Shown here piece after piece: positions 35,201 through 43,705 of a DNA stretch of 64,000 nucleotides; position 1 is the stretch's first letter, and every line of letters starts with the position of its first letter. Position numbers and translations under genes: made by a program. The stretch lies in assembly GCA_035651815.1 (NCBI GenBank), contig DASRFB010000092.1, positions 12,586 to 76,585 on the forward strand. Direction: 5' to 3'. The DNA is from VBDM01 sp035651815. Lineage in GTDB: Bacteria > Pseudomonadota > Gammaproteobacteria > Burkholderiales > SG8-39. The notes beneath the pieces were generated by a model. It made no database searches, had not been told where the DNA came from, and worked only from the letters and a program-made list of their open reading frames with translations.

Positions 35201-35764
35201 GCGCACCGCGGAGGCGACATAGGTTTCCGCCTGCGGCACGCCGGAACGCTGCAGCTCGACGTAGAACCGGCCGGGAAAGATCTTCGCCCACTCGAGCGCG
35301 AGCCGCTCGGCCGCCGGCCGGTTGTCCGAGAGGAGCGCCGCGCCGACGTCGCCGTGCATCGCTCCCGAGAGAGCGATCACGCCCGCGGTGCCCGTCTCGG
35401 CGAGCCAGCTCTTGCGCAGCTCGCCGCGGCCCCGGTGCTGGTTCTCGAGCCAGGCGCGCGAGAGCCACTGCGAGAGCCGCAGGTAGCCTTCGTGCGTCTG
35501 CACGAGCAGCAGCAGGCGGTGCGGCTTGTCGCGCTCGGACTCGTTCGAGACCCAGACGTCGCAGCCCACGACGGGCTTCACGCCCGCCGCGCGCGCCGCC
35601 TTGTAGAACTTGACCGCGCCGAAGACGTTGGCGAGGTCGGTGATCGCGAGCGCCGGCATGCCGTCGGCGGCGGCGCGGGCCACGGCGTCGTCGATGCGCA
35701 CGATGCCGTCGGTAACCGAGTATTCGCTGTGCAGCCGGAGGTGGACGAAGGCGGGTTTTGGCAT
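32282..35764 (-). CDS. dnaE: DNA polymerase III alpha subunit DnaE
   Basis: A 1160-residue replicative polymerase, the same length as E. coli DnaE. It has an N-terminal PHP domain (FVHLRLHSEYSVTDG), GPGRGSGAGSLVAYSLGIT and the catalytic aspartates in PDFDIDFCERGRDRVI, then a helix-hairpin-helix and OB region and a C-terminal domain. ATG at 35764 gives the conserved MPKPAFVHL start. Other members of the holoenzyme are not in the window, but Hda is at 42.6 kb. Confidence 0.97.
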   Translation of the reverse strand: MPKPAFVHLRLHSEYSVTDGIVRIDDAVARAAADGMPALAITDLANVFGAVKFYKAARAAGVKPVVGCDVWVSNESERDKPHRLLLLVQTHEGYLRLSQWLSRAWLENQHRGRGELRKSWLAETGTAGVIALSGAMHGDVGAALLSDNRPAAERLALEWAKIFPGRFYVELQRSGVPQAETYVASAVRLAGALGLPVVATHPVQFLTPEEFTAHEARVCIAEGYVLGDRRRPRAFTARSYFLSQAEMAELFADLPEALANSVEIARRCNLTLQLGKSKLPAFPTPGGLSLEDFLREQARKGLAARLRALYGDKAEEQRGKYEARLELELGTIIKMGFAGYFLIVADFINWAKSNGVPVGPGRGSGAGSLVAYSLGITDLDPLRYDLLFERFLNPERVSMPDFDIDFCERGRDRVIEYVKRKYGSECVSQIATFGTMAARAVVRDVGRVMEWSYTRTDELAKLIPFQPGKRITLKDAREMEPRLAERERTEEETRELLALAGQLEGIVRNVGMHAGGVLIAPGKLTDFCPLYAAQGTESTVSQFDMKDVERIGLVKFDFLGLTTLTILDWAGQSIRAMGEPGFALEKIPLDDPAAYAVFGQANTTAVFQFESRGMRDLLKRAKPDRFEDIIALVALYRPGPMDLIPEFIERKQSGGKKVEYLDPRLEPILKPTYGIMVYQEQVMQIAQAIGGYSLGGADLLRRAMGKKDAKEMAQQREIFLAGAEKNGMARGKANALFDLMEKFAGYGFNKSHAAAYALVAYQTAYLKAHYPAAFMAANLSAVMDDTDKVHQFHEDALANGLKVLPPDVNTGEYRFTPVDAKTIRYGLGAVKGTGESAIGAVLKAREAGPFADLFDFCRRIDKRIVNRRVVEALVRAGAFDSVYENESAHRASLLASVGIALDAAEQAERDAQQVSLFGEAEGAQRSLSLVAVPRWDEVQRLREEKTALGFYLSGHPFSVHRAEVARFVRTNLRNLAPSGDRDSPAQLIAGVVESIRVMRTQQGRMVAVNLSDGTAVQEVTIYNEVFDQVRELVKEDAVVVIEAKVRLVRRSSGDEGETTFMRIIADRVYDLAAARSRFAREMRLVMNGEASREAAAATAKLKELLAPYRNGPCPVAIAYQNGTASVQMRLGDGWKVSLDDRLLESLRQWLKAENVEVLYP

Positions 35765-35895
35765 CTTTTTCGCGCCTTGACGGCGACGAAATTCTATCAC
35801 CCACTGATCGGCGCCGGTCCGCCGGCCGGCCCATGAAGCACGTCGAAAACTCTTCGCGGCGCGCGTGTTCCAATGGGCCGGGAAATCCGTCGCTT

Positions 35896-36369
35896 ATGAG
35901 CGCAATCCGCGTCCACCTCCTCGCCGCCGCCCTCGCCGCGGCGGCCGCGCCCGCGCTCGCCGACACCATCTACAAGTACGAGCGCGGCGACGGCAGCGTC
36001 GTGTACTCGGACACCCCGGTCCGGGACGCCCGCCTGGTCGAGCGCTTCAGCGTCGCGCAGGCGATGGCGCAGCCGCCGCGCCCCGCGGCGCCCGAGGCGC
36101 AGCGCCCGGCCGCTCCCGCCGGCGATCGCGTCGCCCGCCTGGACGCGGCCGACGCCGAGGTGCGGGCCGCGCAGCAGGCGGTCGATGCCGCGAAGACGCG
36201 CCTTGGACAGGGCTCCGAGCCCCTTCCGGGCGAGCGCGTCGGCATCGGCGGCGGCCGCAGCCGCCTGACCCAGGACTATTTCGCGCGCCAGCAGGGGCTC
36301 GAAGAGGAGTTGGTCCGCGCCAACGCGCGCCTCGAGGCGGCCTACCGGCGGCGCAACGACGCGAGGTGA
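35896..36369 (+). CDS. DUF4124 secreted protein
   Basis: A 157-residue protein with a signal peptide (cleavage near ALA-DT). A DUF4124 module follows (TIYKYERGDGSVVYSDTPVRDARLVE), then a Pro/Ala linker and a coiled-coil C terminus (DAADAEVRAAQQAVDAAKTRL, LEEELVRANARLEAAYRRR). It is probably periplasmic; role unknown. It is divergent from dnaE and followed 29 bp later by the EamA gene. Confidence 0.8.
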   Translation: MSAIRVHLLAAALAAAAAPALADTIYKYERGDGSVVYSDTPVRDARLVERFSVAQAMAQPPRPAAPEAQRPAAPAGDRVARLDAADAEVRAAQQAVDAAKTRLGQGSEPLPGERVGIGGGRSRLTQDYFARQQGLEEELVRANARLEAAYRRRNDAR

Positions 36370-36384
36370 CCTCCACCCTCCGCC

Positions 36385-36390
36385 TATAAT
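36385..36390 (+). promoter_or_regulatory. -10 element of the EamA transporter gene
   Basis: A perfect TATAAT ending 9 nt before the ATG. The transcript would start within one or two bases of the start codon. No clear -35. Confidence 0.5.
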
Positions 36391-36398
36391 CCCCGCCG

Positions 36399-37277
36399 AT
36401 GAGCACCGCGGCGGGCGCCAAATCCACCGAAACGCTCGCTTTTGCGGCCCTCGTCGCGGGCGCCGCGATGATCGCGTGCGCGCCGATCCTGGTGCGGCTT
36501 TCCGACACCAGCCCGGGCGCGAGCGCGTTCTGGCGCGTCGCGCTGTCGGCGCCGGCGCTCGCGCTGTGGGCGCGGATGGAGCCGGGCGCGCGGCGCGCGG
36601 CACCCGTCTCCTGGACGCCGCTCGTCCTCGCGGGACTGTGCTTCGCCGGAGACCTCGCCGCCTGGCACGTCTCGATCCTCTACACCTCGGTCGCGAACGC
36701 GACGCTCGAGGCCAATTTCGCGCCGGTCTTCGTCACCGCGGGAGCCTGGCTGCTGTGGCGCGAGCGCCCGAGCGCGCTGTTCGTCGGCGCGCTCGGGCTG
36801 ACGGCGCTCGGCGCGGCGCTGCTCATCGCACCGAACTTCGCCCTCGGCGGCAGGACGCTCGCCGGCGACGCGCTCGGCGTCCTCACCGCGGTGTTCTACG
36901 CCGGCTACATGCTCGCGCTGAAGTCCGCGACGAGCGGCGCCTCGACCGCGCGCATCATGGCGGTCAGCACCGCGGTCGCCGCGGCCGCGCTGCTCCCGTA
37001 CGCGCTCGCGACCGCGGAGGTGTTCCGCGCGCAGGACGCGCGCGGCTGGATGGTGCTCGCCGCGCTCGCCCTCGTGCCGCAGATCGGCGGCCAGAGCCTG
37101 ATCGCGTTCGGCTTCGCGCGGCTGCCCGCCTCGCTCTCGGCCGTGAGCCTGCTGCTGCAGCCGCTGCTCGCCGCGTTCTATGCCTGGCTGCTGCTCGGCG
37201 AGGCGATGTCGGGGATGCAGATGGCGGGCGCCGCCATCGTTCTCGCGGGCATCCACCTCGCGCGGCGCGGACGCTAG
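36399..37277 (+). CDS. EamA/DMT family exporter
   Basis: A 292-residue protein with ten hydrophobic helices in two EamA repeats, a metabolite exporter type (RhaT/YdcZ superfamily). The DLAAWHVSILYTSVANATLEANFAPVFV segment is typical. No Shine-Dalgarno precedes the ATG. Its stop shares the bases CTAG with the convergent tctB stop. Substrate unknown. Confidence 0.85.
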   Translation: MSTAAGAKSTETLAFAALVAGAAMIACAPILVRLSDTSPGASAFWRVALSAPALALWARMEPGARRAAPVSWTPLVLAGLCFAGDLAAWHVSILYTSVANATLEANFAPVFVTAGAWLLWRERPSALFVGALGLTALGAALLIAPNFALGGRTLAGDALGVLTAVFYAGYMLALKSATSGASTARIMAVSTAVAAAALLPYALATAEVFRAQDARGWMVLAALALVPQIGGQSLIAFGFARLPASLSAVSLLLQPLLAAFYAWLLLGEAMSGMQMAGAAIVLAGIHLARRGR

Positions 37278-37747
37278 CGGACGCCGAAAAGCGACGGAAT
37301 CCAGCCCGGCGGAAACGGCAGGTGCAGGAGCAGGTCGAACAACCCGAAGAAGCACGACCAGACCACGGCCGTGAAGACCGCGGAGAACACCCAGCCGCGC
37401 TTGCCCTGGATGCGCAGATAGGCGAGGACGAACACGGGCACGGCGAGCAGGAACCCGAGCAGCAGGATCCCGAAGAAGAAGCCGAGGATCCACGCCACCG
37501 CGACGGCCGTGCGGCGCAGCGCCACCGACTGGGGCAGGTGGTCGGAAAGCTTGAAGTCGGAGGCGCTGTGCGCCGCCGCGCCGAACAGCGACCACAGCAC
37601 CTCGGCCCCGGCGAGGAAGAACAGCGGCACGCAGATGACGAGCGGGAACAGCGCGGCCTTCGCGGGCCAGCCCCAGGCGCTGATCACGCCCCACGCCGAG
37701 ACCAGCATGACGACGACCCCGAGCGCGAGCGAGGCCTTGTTATGCAT
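37274..37747 (-). CDS. tctB: Tripartite tricarboxylate transporter small membrane subunit TctB
   Basis: A 157-residue protein with four hydrophobic helices, the small membrane subunit of a TctABC-type secondary transporter. It overlaps the tctA stop by 8 bp. The operon order is tctC-tctA-tctB on the minus strand; no tctDE regulator is seen. Substrate is likely a tricarboxylate or another carboxylate. Confidence 0.85.
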   Translation of the reverse strand: MHNKASLALGVVVMLVSAWGVISAWGWPAKAALFPLVICVPLFFLAGAEVLWSLFGAAAHSASDFKLSDHLPQSVALRRTAVAVAWILGFFFGILLLGFLLAVPVFVLAYLRIQGKRGWVFSAVFTAVVWSCFFGLFDLLLHLPFPPGWIPSLFGVR

Positions 37748-39245
37748 GGCCTCTCCGCCGCGTCCGGCGCGCCTGCCAGATCGGATAGCAGATCACGACG
37801 ACCGCGATCGCGAACAGCACGAGCACGATGGGACGCGCGAGCCACGACGCGTGATAGCGCGCGACCGAGATGTAGAGATAGTTCTCTGCGATCTTGCCGA
37901 GCACGAGGCCGAGGACGAACGGCGCGCGCGGCCAGCCGGCGACCACCATGAGCCAGCCGATCCCGCCGCACAGGAGCATCACGACCAGGTCGCCGTACTG
38001 GTTGTTCGCGGTGTAGGCGCCGATGAAGATCAGCACCAGGATGACCGGCACGAGCAGCTCGCCCGGCACGTTCGTGAGCGACGCGAGCCGGTTGAGGAAT
38101 ATCAGGCACGCGATGACGGTGATGATGTTCGCGAGCACGATGGTCCACACCATCGAGTAGGTGATCGGCAGGTTCTTGGTCAGCATGTCGGGGCCGGGAA
38201 CGAGGCCCATCAGGAAGAAGCCGCCGAGGATCACCGCCATCGAGGCGCTCCCCGGGACGCCGAAGGCGATGGTCGGGATGAGCGAGCCGCCCTCCTTCGA
38301 GTTGCTCGCCGCGCCCGGGCCGATGACGCCGCGCACGTCGCCGCGGCCGAAGCCCTTGCGCTCCTCGGGCGTGCGCGCGCTCTGCACCGCGTGGCCGTAG
38401 GCCATCCATTGCGCGACCGGGCCGCCCAGGCCCGGCGTGATGCCGATGAAGGTCCCGATCAGGCTGCAGCGGATCGCCAGCCCGAAATGCTGGAACGTGT
38501 CCTTCACGCCCTCGAGCACGCCTTTCCTCACCTGGCCGACGCGCGTGTCGCCCGCGATCGAGCTGCCGCGCACGACCAGGTCGAGGATCTCCGGCACCGC
38601 GAACAGGCCGACGAGCACCGCCACGATGTCGAGGCCCTGCCAGAGGTAGAGCGTGCCGAAGGTGAAGCGCGCGACCCCGGCCTGCGGGTCCTGGCCGACG
38701 GTCGCGAGCAGCAGCCCGAGCCCGCCGGCGATGAATCCGCGCACCATGCCGCGCGCGCCCTGGCCGCTGAGCGAGGCGATGAAGGCGAGGCCGACGATCG
38801 CGAGCATGAACAGCTCCGGGGATCCGAACGCCAGCACGAGCGGCCGCACGACCGGGATCGCGAGCGCGAGCGCGGCCGCGCCGACCAGCGCCCCGAGCAG
38901 CGAGCTCGACAGCGCCGCGCCGAGCGCGCGTCCCGCCTCGCCCTTCTTCGCCATGGAGTGCCCGTCGAGGATGATCGCCGCCGTGGTGGACTCGCCCGGG
39001 ATGCCGAACAGCACCGAGGTGATGTCGCCGGTGGTCGCGACCACCGAGTGCATCCCGAGCAGGAACGCCATCGCCTCGTGCGGCTTCATCGCGTAGATGA
39101 AGGGCAGCATGAGCGCGAGCGTGGTGACGCCGCCCAGCCCCGGCAGCAGCCCGACCCAGAACCCGAGCAGGATGCCGAGCCCCATGAAGGCGAGCGCCTT
39201 CCACTGCAGGACCAGCAACAGCCCGGCCAGGGCGGATTCGATCAT
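37740..39245 (-). CDS. tctA: Tripartite tricarboxylate transporter large permease TctA
   Basis: A 501-residue permease with about 11-12 helices. Conserved TctA segments are GLLPGLGGVTTLALMLP, FGIPGESTTAA, GIGITPGLGG-like (FIGITPGLGGPVAQW) and FGVPGSASMAVILGGF, the paired P-G-x-G motifs of the family. Start ATG overlaps the tctC stop (ATGA). Normal length. Confidence 0.93.
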   Translation of the reverse strand: MIESALAGLLLVLQWKALAFMGLGILLGFWVGLLPGLGGVTTLALMLPFIYAMKPHEAMAFLLGMHSVVATTGDITSVLFGIPGESTTAAIILDGHSMAKKGEAGRALGAALSSSLLGALVGAAALALAIPVVRPLVLAFGSPELFMLAIVGLAFIASLSGQGARGMVRGFIAGGLGLLLATVGQDPQAGVARFTFGTLYLWQGLDIVAVLVGLFAVPEILDLVVRGSSIAGDTRVGQVRKGVLEGVKDTFQHFGLAIRCSLIGTFIGITPGLGGPVAQWMAYGHAVQSARTPEERKGFGRGDVRGVIGPGAASNSKEGGSLIPTIAFGVPGSASMAVILGGFFLMGLVPGPDMLTKNLPITYSMVWTIVLANIITVIACLIFLNRLASLTNVPGELLVPVILVLIFIGAYTANNQYGDLVVMLLCGGIGWLMVVAGWPRAPFVLGLVLGKIAENYLYISVARYHASWLARPIVLVLFAIAVVVICYPIWQARRTRRRGHA

Positions 39246-40252
39246 TCGCCGAACTTCACGTACTTGCGGAATTCGGCGACGATGTCGTTCGGCTGGTTCA
39301 GGACTTCTTTCATCACCTCGAGCGCCTGGTCGCCGTTGACGTAGTTGAGCGTCAGGTCGGCCTTCTTCGCCTCGGCGAGCAGGTCCTTGTCGGCGAGCGA
39401 CTTGACGAATGCGTCGCGCAGGATGTTGACGAGGTTGTCCGGCGTCCCGGGCGGCATGACGTACGGACGGCCGACCACCTCGGGCGCCGAGCGCAGCGCC
39501 ATCATCGCCTTCGCGCGCGGATTGGGCGCGAGGCTCTCGTCGCTGGGCAGGTTGGCGATCTCGGGCTCGCTCGCGCGCGAGCGGATGACGGGGTGCACCA
39601 GCTTGCGCTCGATGAACGGCGCGATCGACGAGTACGAGCCGGCGCGGGCGTCGGCCTCCTTGCGCTCGACCGCGAGCATGATGTCGGCGCTGCTCGAGTA
39701 GCCGCTCACGAGCTTGAGGTTCACGCCGAGGAACTCCTTCAGCAGCAGCGGGAAGTCGTAGGTGTTGGCCCCGGGCCCGGTCGCGCCCACGATGATGGGC
39801 TCCTTCGCCTTCCTCATGTCGTCGAAGGTCTTGTACGGCAGGTCGTCGCGGATGGCGAGCACCGTGGTCTCGCTCGCGGCCGAGCCGATCCACGCGAACT
39901 TGAGCATGTCGAACTTCACGCCTTCGACCTTAAGCAGCTGCCCGATCGGCAGGTTGCGGTTGAAGGTGCCGATCGTCAGCCCGTCGGGCTTCGCCTGGGC
40001 GTAGACGTAATTGGCCGCGATCAGGCTGTTGGCGCCCGGCATGTTCTGCACGATCACGGTCGGCGTGCCCGGGATGTACTTCGGCAGGTAGCGCGACAGC
40101 AGCCGCGCGACCGAGTCGTAGCCGCCCCCCGGCTTGTAGCCCACGACGATCGTGATGGTCTTGCCTTCGAAGTACGGCGCCTGGCTCTGGCGGTTGCACC
40201 CCACGAGCGCGAGCAGAGCAAGCGCCGTGACGAGCGCGAAGCGGATTCTCAT
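39242..40252 (-). CDS. tctC: Tripartite tricarboxylate transporter substrate-binding lipoprotein TctC
   Basis: A 336-residue TTT-family binding protein (PFTITIVVGYKPGGGYD-like start, GTFNRNLPIGQLLKVEG, RAGSYSSIAPFIERK). The signal peptide ends in a lipobox LVGC, so the protein should be lipid-anchored, which is unusual because most TctC proteins are soluble in the periplasm. The first gene of the operon, it starts 131 bp from purM. Confidence 0.88.
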   Translation of the reverse strand: MRIRFALVTALALLALVGCNRQSQAPYFEGKTITIVVGYKPGGGYDSVARLLSRYLPKYIPGTPTVIVQNMPGANSLIAANYVYAQAKPDGLTIGTFNRNLPIGQLLKVEGVKFDMLKFAWIGSAASETTVLAIRDDLPYKTFDDMRKAKEPIIVGATGPGANTYDFPLLLKEFLGVNLKLVSGYSSSADIMLAVERKEADARAGSYSSIAPFIERKLVHPVIRSRASEPEIANLPSDESLAPNPRAKAMMALRSAPEVVGRPYVMPPGTPDNLVNILRDAFVKSLADKDLLAEAKKADLTLNYVNGDQALEVMKEVLNQPNDIVAEFRKYVKFGE

Positions 40253-40383
40253 GATCCCTCCTCGTTCGGTAAGTCGTAGTCTCTCTTGGATCCCTCGTGC
40301 CGGCTGCGAGCCGGCCGGCGGTGTCCCCCGCCCGGGAAAGCAGGGATGATCCTACGAATGCGGGGCCGGAGTAAATACCCGGC

Positions 40384-41433
40384 TCATGTTCCGCCGCGTG
40401 AAACGACGACTTGCGCCTCGCCCGGCGCGCGCGGCTCGACCCGGCCGATGCGCCACGCGGTCTCTCCGGCGGCGCGCAGCGTCTCCTGCGCCCGGGCGGC
40501 GTCGCGCTCTTCCACGATCACCACCATGCCGATGCCGCAGTTGAACACGCGCAGCATCTCGGCCTCGGCGACGTTGCCCTGCTCCTGCAGCCAACCGAAG
40601 ATCGGAGGCGGCGTCCAGGCGCCGCGCTCGAGCACGGCTTTCGTTCCGTCGGGCAGAACGCGCGGCACGTTCTCGACGAGGCCGCCGCCGGTGATGTGCG
40701 CCAGGCCCTTCACCGTCATCGCGCGCATCAGCGCGAGCAGCGGCTTCACGTAGATGCGCGTCGGCTCGAGCAGCGCCTCGGCCAGCGTGCGCCCGTGGAA
40801 ATCCGAGCCCGGATCGGCGCCCGACACGTCGAGGATGCGCCGCACGAGCGAGTAGCCGTTCGAGTGCGCGCCGCTCGACGCGAGCCCGAGCACCGCGTCG
40901 CCCGGCGCGATCGAGCGCCCGTCGATGATCGCGCTTTTTTCCACGACGCCCACGGCGAATCCGGCCAGATCGTATTCGCCTTCGGGATACATGCCCGGCA
41001 TCTCGGCGGTCTCGCCGCCGATCAGCGCGCAGCCTGCGAGGTCGCAGCCGCGCGCGATGCCGGCGACGACCTGCGTCGCGACGCCGACGTCGAGCCTGCC
41101 GCACGCGTAGTAGTCGAGGAAGAAGAGCGGCTCGGCGCCCTGCACCAGGATGTCGTTCACGCTCATCGCCACGAGGTCGATGCCGACCGTGTCGTGGCGG
41201 TTCAGCCGGAACGCGAGCTTGAGCTTGGTGCCCACGCCGTCGGTGCCCGAGACCAGCACGGGCTCGCGGTAGCGCTTCGGGATCTCGCACAGCGCGCCGA
41301 AGCCGCCGATGCCGGCGAGCACCTCGGGGCGCATCGTGCGCTTCGCGAACGGCTTGATCGCCTCGACCAGCGCGTCGCCCGCGTCGATGTCGACGCCCGC
41401 GTCGCGGTAGCTGATCGGCTTTCGACTGGCCAA
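40384..41433 (-). CDS. purM: Phosphoribosylformylglycinamidine cyclo-ligase PurM
   Basis: A 349-residue AIR synthetase closing the imidazole ring in purine synthesis. It has SYRDAGVDIDAGDALV, SGTDGVGTKLKLAF, IGGETAEMPGMYPEGEYDLAGFAVG and ITGGGLVENVPRVLP. The start must be the TTG at 41433: the frame has a stop six codons upstream and no ATG before the conserved start. It is divergent from the AI-2E permease gene (51 bp). Confidence 0.95.
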   Translation of the reverse strand: MASRKPISYRDAGVDIDAGDALVEAIKPFAKRTMRPEVLAGIGGFGALCEIPKRYREPVLVSGTDGVGTKLKLAFRLNRHDTVGIDLVAMSVNDILVQGAEPLFFLDYYACGRLDVGVATQVVAGIARGCDLAGCALIGGETAEMPGMYPEGEYDLAGFAVGVVEKSAIIDGRSIAPGDAVLGLASSGAHSNGYSLVRRILDVSGADPGSDFHGRTLAEALLEPTRIYVKPLLALMRAMTVKGLAHITGGGLVENVPRVLPDGTKAVLERGAWTPPPIFGWLQEQGNVAEAEMLRVFNCGIGMVVIVEERDAARAQETLRAAGETAWRIGRVEPRAPGEAQVVVSRGGT

Positions 41434-41473
41434 GAGGGAGGGATACCGCTAGAGTCTCGTTTTCCGCGCGAAT

Positions 41474-41479
41474 TCTAAT
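41474..41479 (+). promoter_or_regulatory. Candidate -10 element of the AI-2E permease gene
   Basis: TCTAAT ending 6 nt before the ATG; no ribosome site between. Leaderless candidate. Confidence 0.35.
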
Positions 41480-41484
41480 CGAAA

Positions 41485-42558
41485 ATGCACCCGGCCCGCC
41501 GCGCTGACCGAGAGAAATGGTGGTGGCTCGCGCTGGGCCTGGGCTTCCTGCTGCTGCTGTATTTCCTCTCGCCGATCCTGACGCCGTTCCTGCTGGGCGG
41601 GATCCTCGCGTACATCATGAACCCGCTGGTCGGCTGGCTCGAGCGCCATCGTGTCGACCGCACCATCGGCGCGGTCGTCGCGATCGCGCTGCTCGCCGGC
41701 CTCGTGGTCCTGTGGGTGCTCATCGTGGTGCCGCTGTTCACCAAGGAGATCCGCCAGCTGATCGAGCGCCTTCCCGACGCGTTCGACCAGGCCAACACGC
41801 GGCTCGTGCCCTGGCTGCGCGAGCGCTTCGGGGTCGAGCTGCAGCTCGACCCGGCGAGCGTGCGCGCGTATTTCGCCGACGCCGTGAAGGGCACCGAGGG
41901 CGTCGGCGCCGCCCTGTTGCAGTCGCTCAGGATCGGCAGCGCGACGCTGATCGGCTTCCTCATCACGGCGCTGCTCATCCCGGTCGTGCTGTTCTACCTC
42001 ATGCGCGACTGGAACCGGCTGATCGAGGTCGTCGACGGCCTGGTCCCGCGCAACCTCCACCCCAAGGTCGCCGAGATCGCGCGCGAGACCGACGCCGTGC
42101 TCGCCGAGTTCCTGCGCGGGCAGCTTTCCGTGATGCTGGTGATGAGCTTCTACTACTCGATCGCGCTGTGGGTCGCGGGGCTCGATTTCTACCTGCCGGT
42201 CGGGATCATCACCGGCATCCTGGTGTTCATCCCGTACGTGGGCTCGTTCACGGGCCTGCTGCTCGCGACGCTCTCGGGCCTGATCCAGTTCGGGCCCACC
42301 ATGGGACTCGTGTGGGTGCTGATCGCGTTCGGCATCGGCCAGGCGATCGAGGGGATGGCGGTGACGCCGCTGCTGGTCGGCAAGCGCATCGGCCTGCACC
42401 CGGTCGCGGTGATCTTCGCGCTGCTCGCGTTCGGGCAGCTGTTCGGCTTCGTCGGCGTGCTGCTCGCGCTGCCGGCGAGCGCCGCGCTGCTGGTCGGCCT
42501 GCGGCACCTGCGCGCGCGCTACATCGCGAGCTCGGTGTACGGCGGCGACGCGGGCTGA
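41485..42558 (+). CDS. AI-2E family transporter (PerM-like)
   Basis: A 357-residue membrane protein with about eight helices in the PerM/TqsA superfamily. It has a long amphipathic periplasmic region (about 80-150), the FYYSIALWVAGLDFYLPVGIITG segment, IPYVGSFTGLLLA and a C-terminal VGKRIGLHPVAVIFALLAFGQLFGFVGVLLALP. Divergent from purM and directly before hda, the usual betaproteobacterial order. Substrate unknown. Confidence 0.9.
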   Translation: MHPARRADREKWWWLALGLGFLLLLYFLSPILTPFLLGGILAYIMNPLVGWLERHRVDRTIGAVVAIALLAGLVVLWVLIVVPLFTKEIRQLIERLPDAFDQANTRLVPWLRERFGVELQLDPASVRAYFADAVKGTEGVGAALLQSLRIGSATLIGFLITALLIPVVLFYLMRDWNRLIEVVDGLVPRNLHPKVAEIARETDAVLAEFLRGQLSVMLVMSFYYSIALWVAGLDFYLPVGIITGILVFIPYVGSFTGLLLATLSGLIQFGPTMGLVWVLIAFGIGQAIEGMAVTPLLVGKRIGLHPVAVIFALLAFGQLFGFVGVLLALPASAALLVGLRHLRARYIASSVYGGDAG

Positions 42559-42565
42559 AGCGGCC

Positions 42566-43219
42566 GTGCGGCAACTGGTCCTCGAGCTCGCGCCGCCCGA
42601 GCCGCCCAGCTTCGCGAGCTACGTTCCCGGACGCAACGCCGCCGCGCTCGCCGCGCTCCGGAGCGCGCTCGCGGGCGGCGAGCGCTTCGTCTATCTGTGG
42701 GGTCCTTCGGGGAGCGGCAAGACGCACCTGCTGCGCGCCTTCGAGACCGCGGGCGGCCGGGCGGCGGACGACGTCCAGCGGCTCGACGAGCCCGGGCAGA
42801 TCGCGCTGTTCGATCTCTACAACGCGCTGCGCGCCTCGGGCGGCGCGCTCGCGGCGGCGGGCGACGAGCCGCCGGAAGGGCTGCGCCTGCGCGAGGACCT
42901 GCGCTCGCGCCTCGGCAGCGGGGTCGTGATCCAGCTGCGCCCGCTGTCGGAGACCGAGAAGGCGGCGGCGCTGCGCGAGCGCGCGAAGGCGCGCGGCATC
43001 GCGCTCTCCGACGGCGTCATCGCGTACCTGCTCACGCACCTGCGGCGCGACATGGGCACGCAGATCGCCGTGCTCGACGCGCTCGACCGCCATTCGCTGG
43101 AGCGCCAGCGCCCGATCACCGTGCCCTTGCTGAAGCAGGCGTTGCGCTCGCTCGAGCAGGAAAAAAAAGGCCGGCGACTCCCCCCGGATATCGCCGGCCC
43201 CCGCAAGGGCGGTCCGTAG
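42566..43219 (+). CDS. hda: DnaA regulatory inactivator Hda
   Basis: A 217-residue AAA+ protein with an N-terminal clamp-binding start (RQLVLELAPPEPPSFASY), Walker A GPSGSGKTHLLRAF, and the sensor region LRRDMGTQIAVLDALD. It stimulates ATP hydrolysis by DnaA when bound to the beta clamp. GTG start 7 bases after the permease stop. Confidence 0.9.
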   Translation: MRQLVLELAPPEPPSFASYVPGRNAAALAALRSALAGGERFVYLWGPSGSGKTHLLRAFETAGGRAADDVQRLDEPGQIALFDLYNALRASGGALAAAGDEPPEGLRLREDLRSRLGSGVVIQLRPLSETEKAAALRERAKARGIALSDGVIAYLLTHLRRDMGTQIAVLDALDRHSLERQRPITVPLLKQALRSLEQEKKGRRLPPDIAGPRKGGP

Positions 43220-43246
43220 CTCGGGCCCGGACCCCCCCCGGCCCAG

Positions 43247-43525
43247 CTACGCCTTGCCCTCCGTTTGTCCGGCAAAGAAACCCCCGGCGACCGCGGGCTC
43301 ACCGCCCGCGGCGCCGGGGAAAGAGCGAGCGCGCGAAGGAGGCCACGCGCTTGCTGTCGCCGGCTCCTGCAGAGCCGGCGATCGGAGGAAACGGGTGTCG
43401 TCGTCCGTCAGCCGGGATGCCACCTTGCCCCGGACGATGTCGAAATTCCCGAGGAACAAATACGCGCCGTAGGACAGCAGCGCGACGCTCGCGACCTCAC
43501 CGCACACCATCAGCACTTCGAACAT
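43247..43525 (-). CDS. Small single-helix membrane protein (92 aa)
   Basis: Starts MFEVLMVCGEVASVALLSYG with an aggagg site directly upstream. One membrane helix (about 5-28) is followed by KVASRLTDDDTRFLRS and a low-complexity tail. A 10 bp hairpin (43357-43366 with 43372-43381) lies in the region encoding the tail, so the 3' part may be constrained by RNA structure. Not recognised. Confidence 0.5.
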   Translation of the reverse strand: MFEVLMVCGEVASVALLSYGAYLFLGNFDIVRGKVASRLTDDDTRFLRSPALQEPATASAWPPSRARSFPGAAGGEPAVAGGFFAGQTEGKA

Positions 43526-43692
43526 GTTCTCCTCCTTTTCGCTCCGAGACGGAATCGGTGTCCCGTCAGAGCGAAATTTAGGCGGCAAGAGGGCCCGGGC
43601 TCTATGGAGCGCGGCACTGTGCGGGTGTCGGATATGGGCGGCGCCGGAGTGCCGGCGTGCACAGGCCGTCCGTGAAATACTCCCCGCGACGG

Positions 43693-43698
43693 TAGAAT
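43693..43698 (+). promoter_or_regulatory. -10 element of the HAD hydrolase gene
   Basis: TAGAAT ending 8 nt before the GTG start. Leaderless candidate. Confidence 0.45.
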
Positions 43699-43705
43699 CG
43701 CGCCG

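Noticed and set aside
32885..35836. A plus-strand open frame of about 980 codons opposite dnaE
   Set aside because: Antisense of dnaE with shadow composition; no ribosome site and no recognisable domain.
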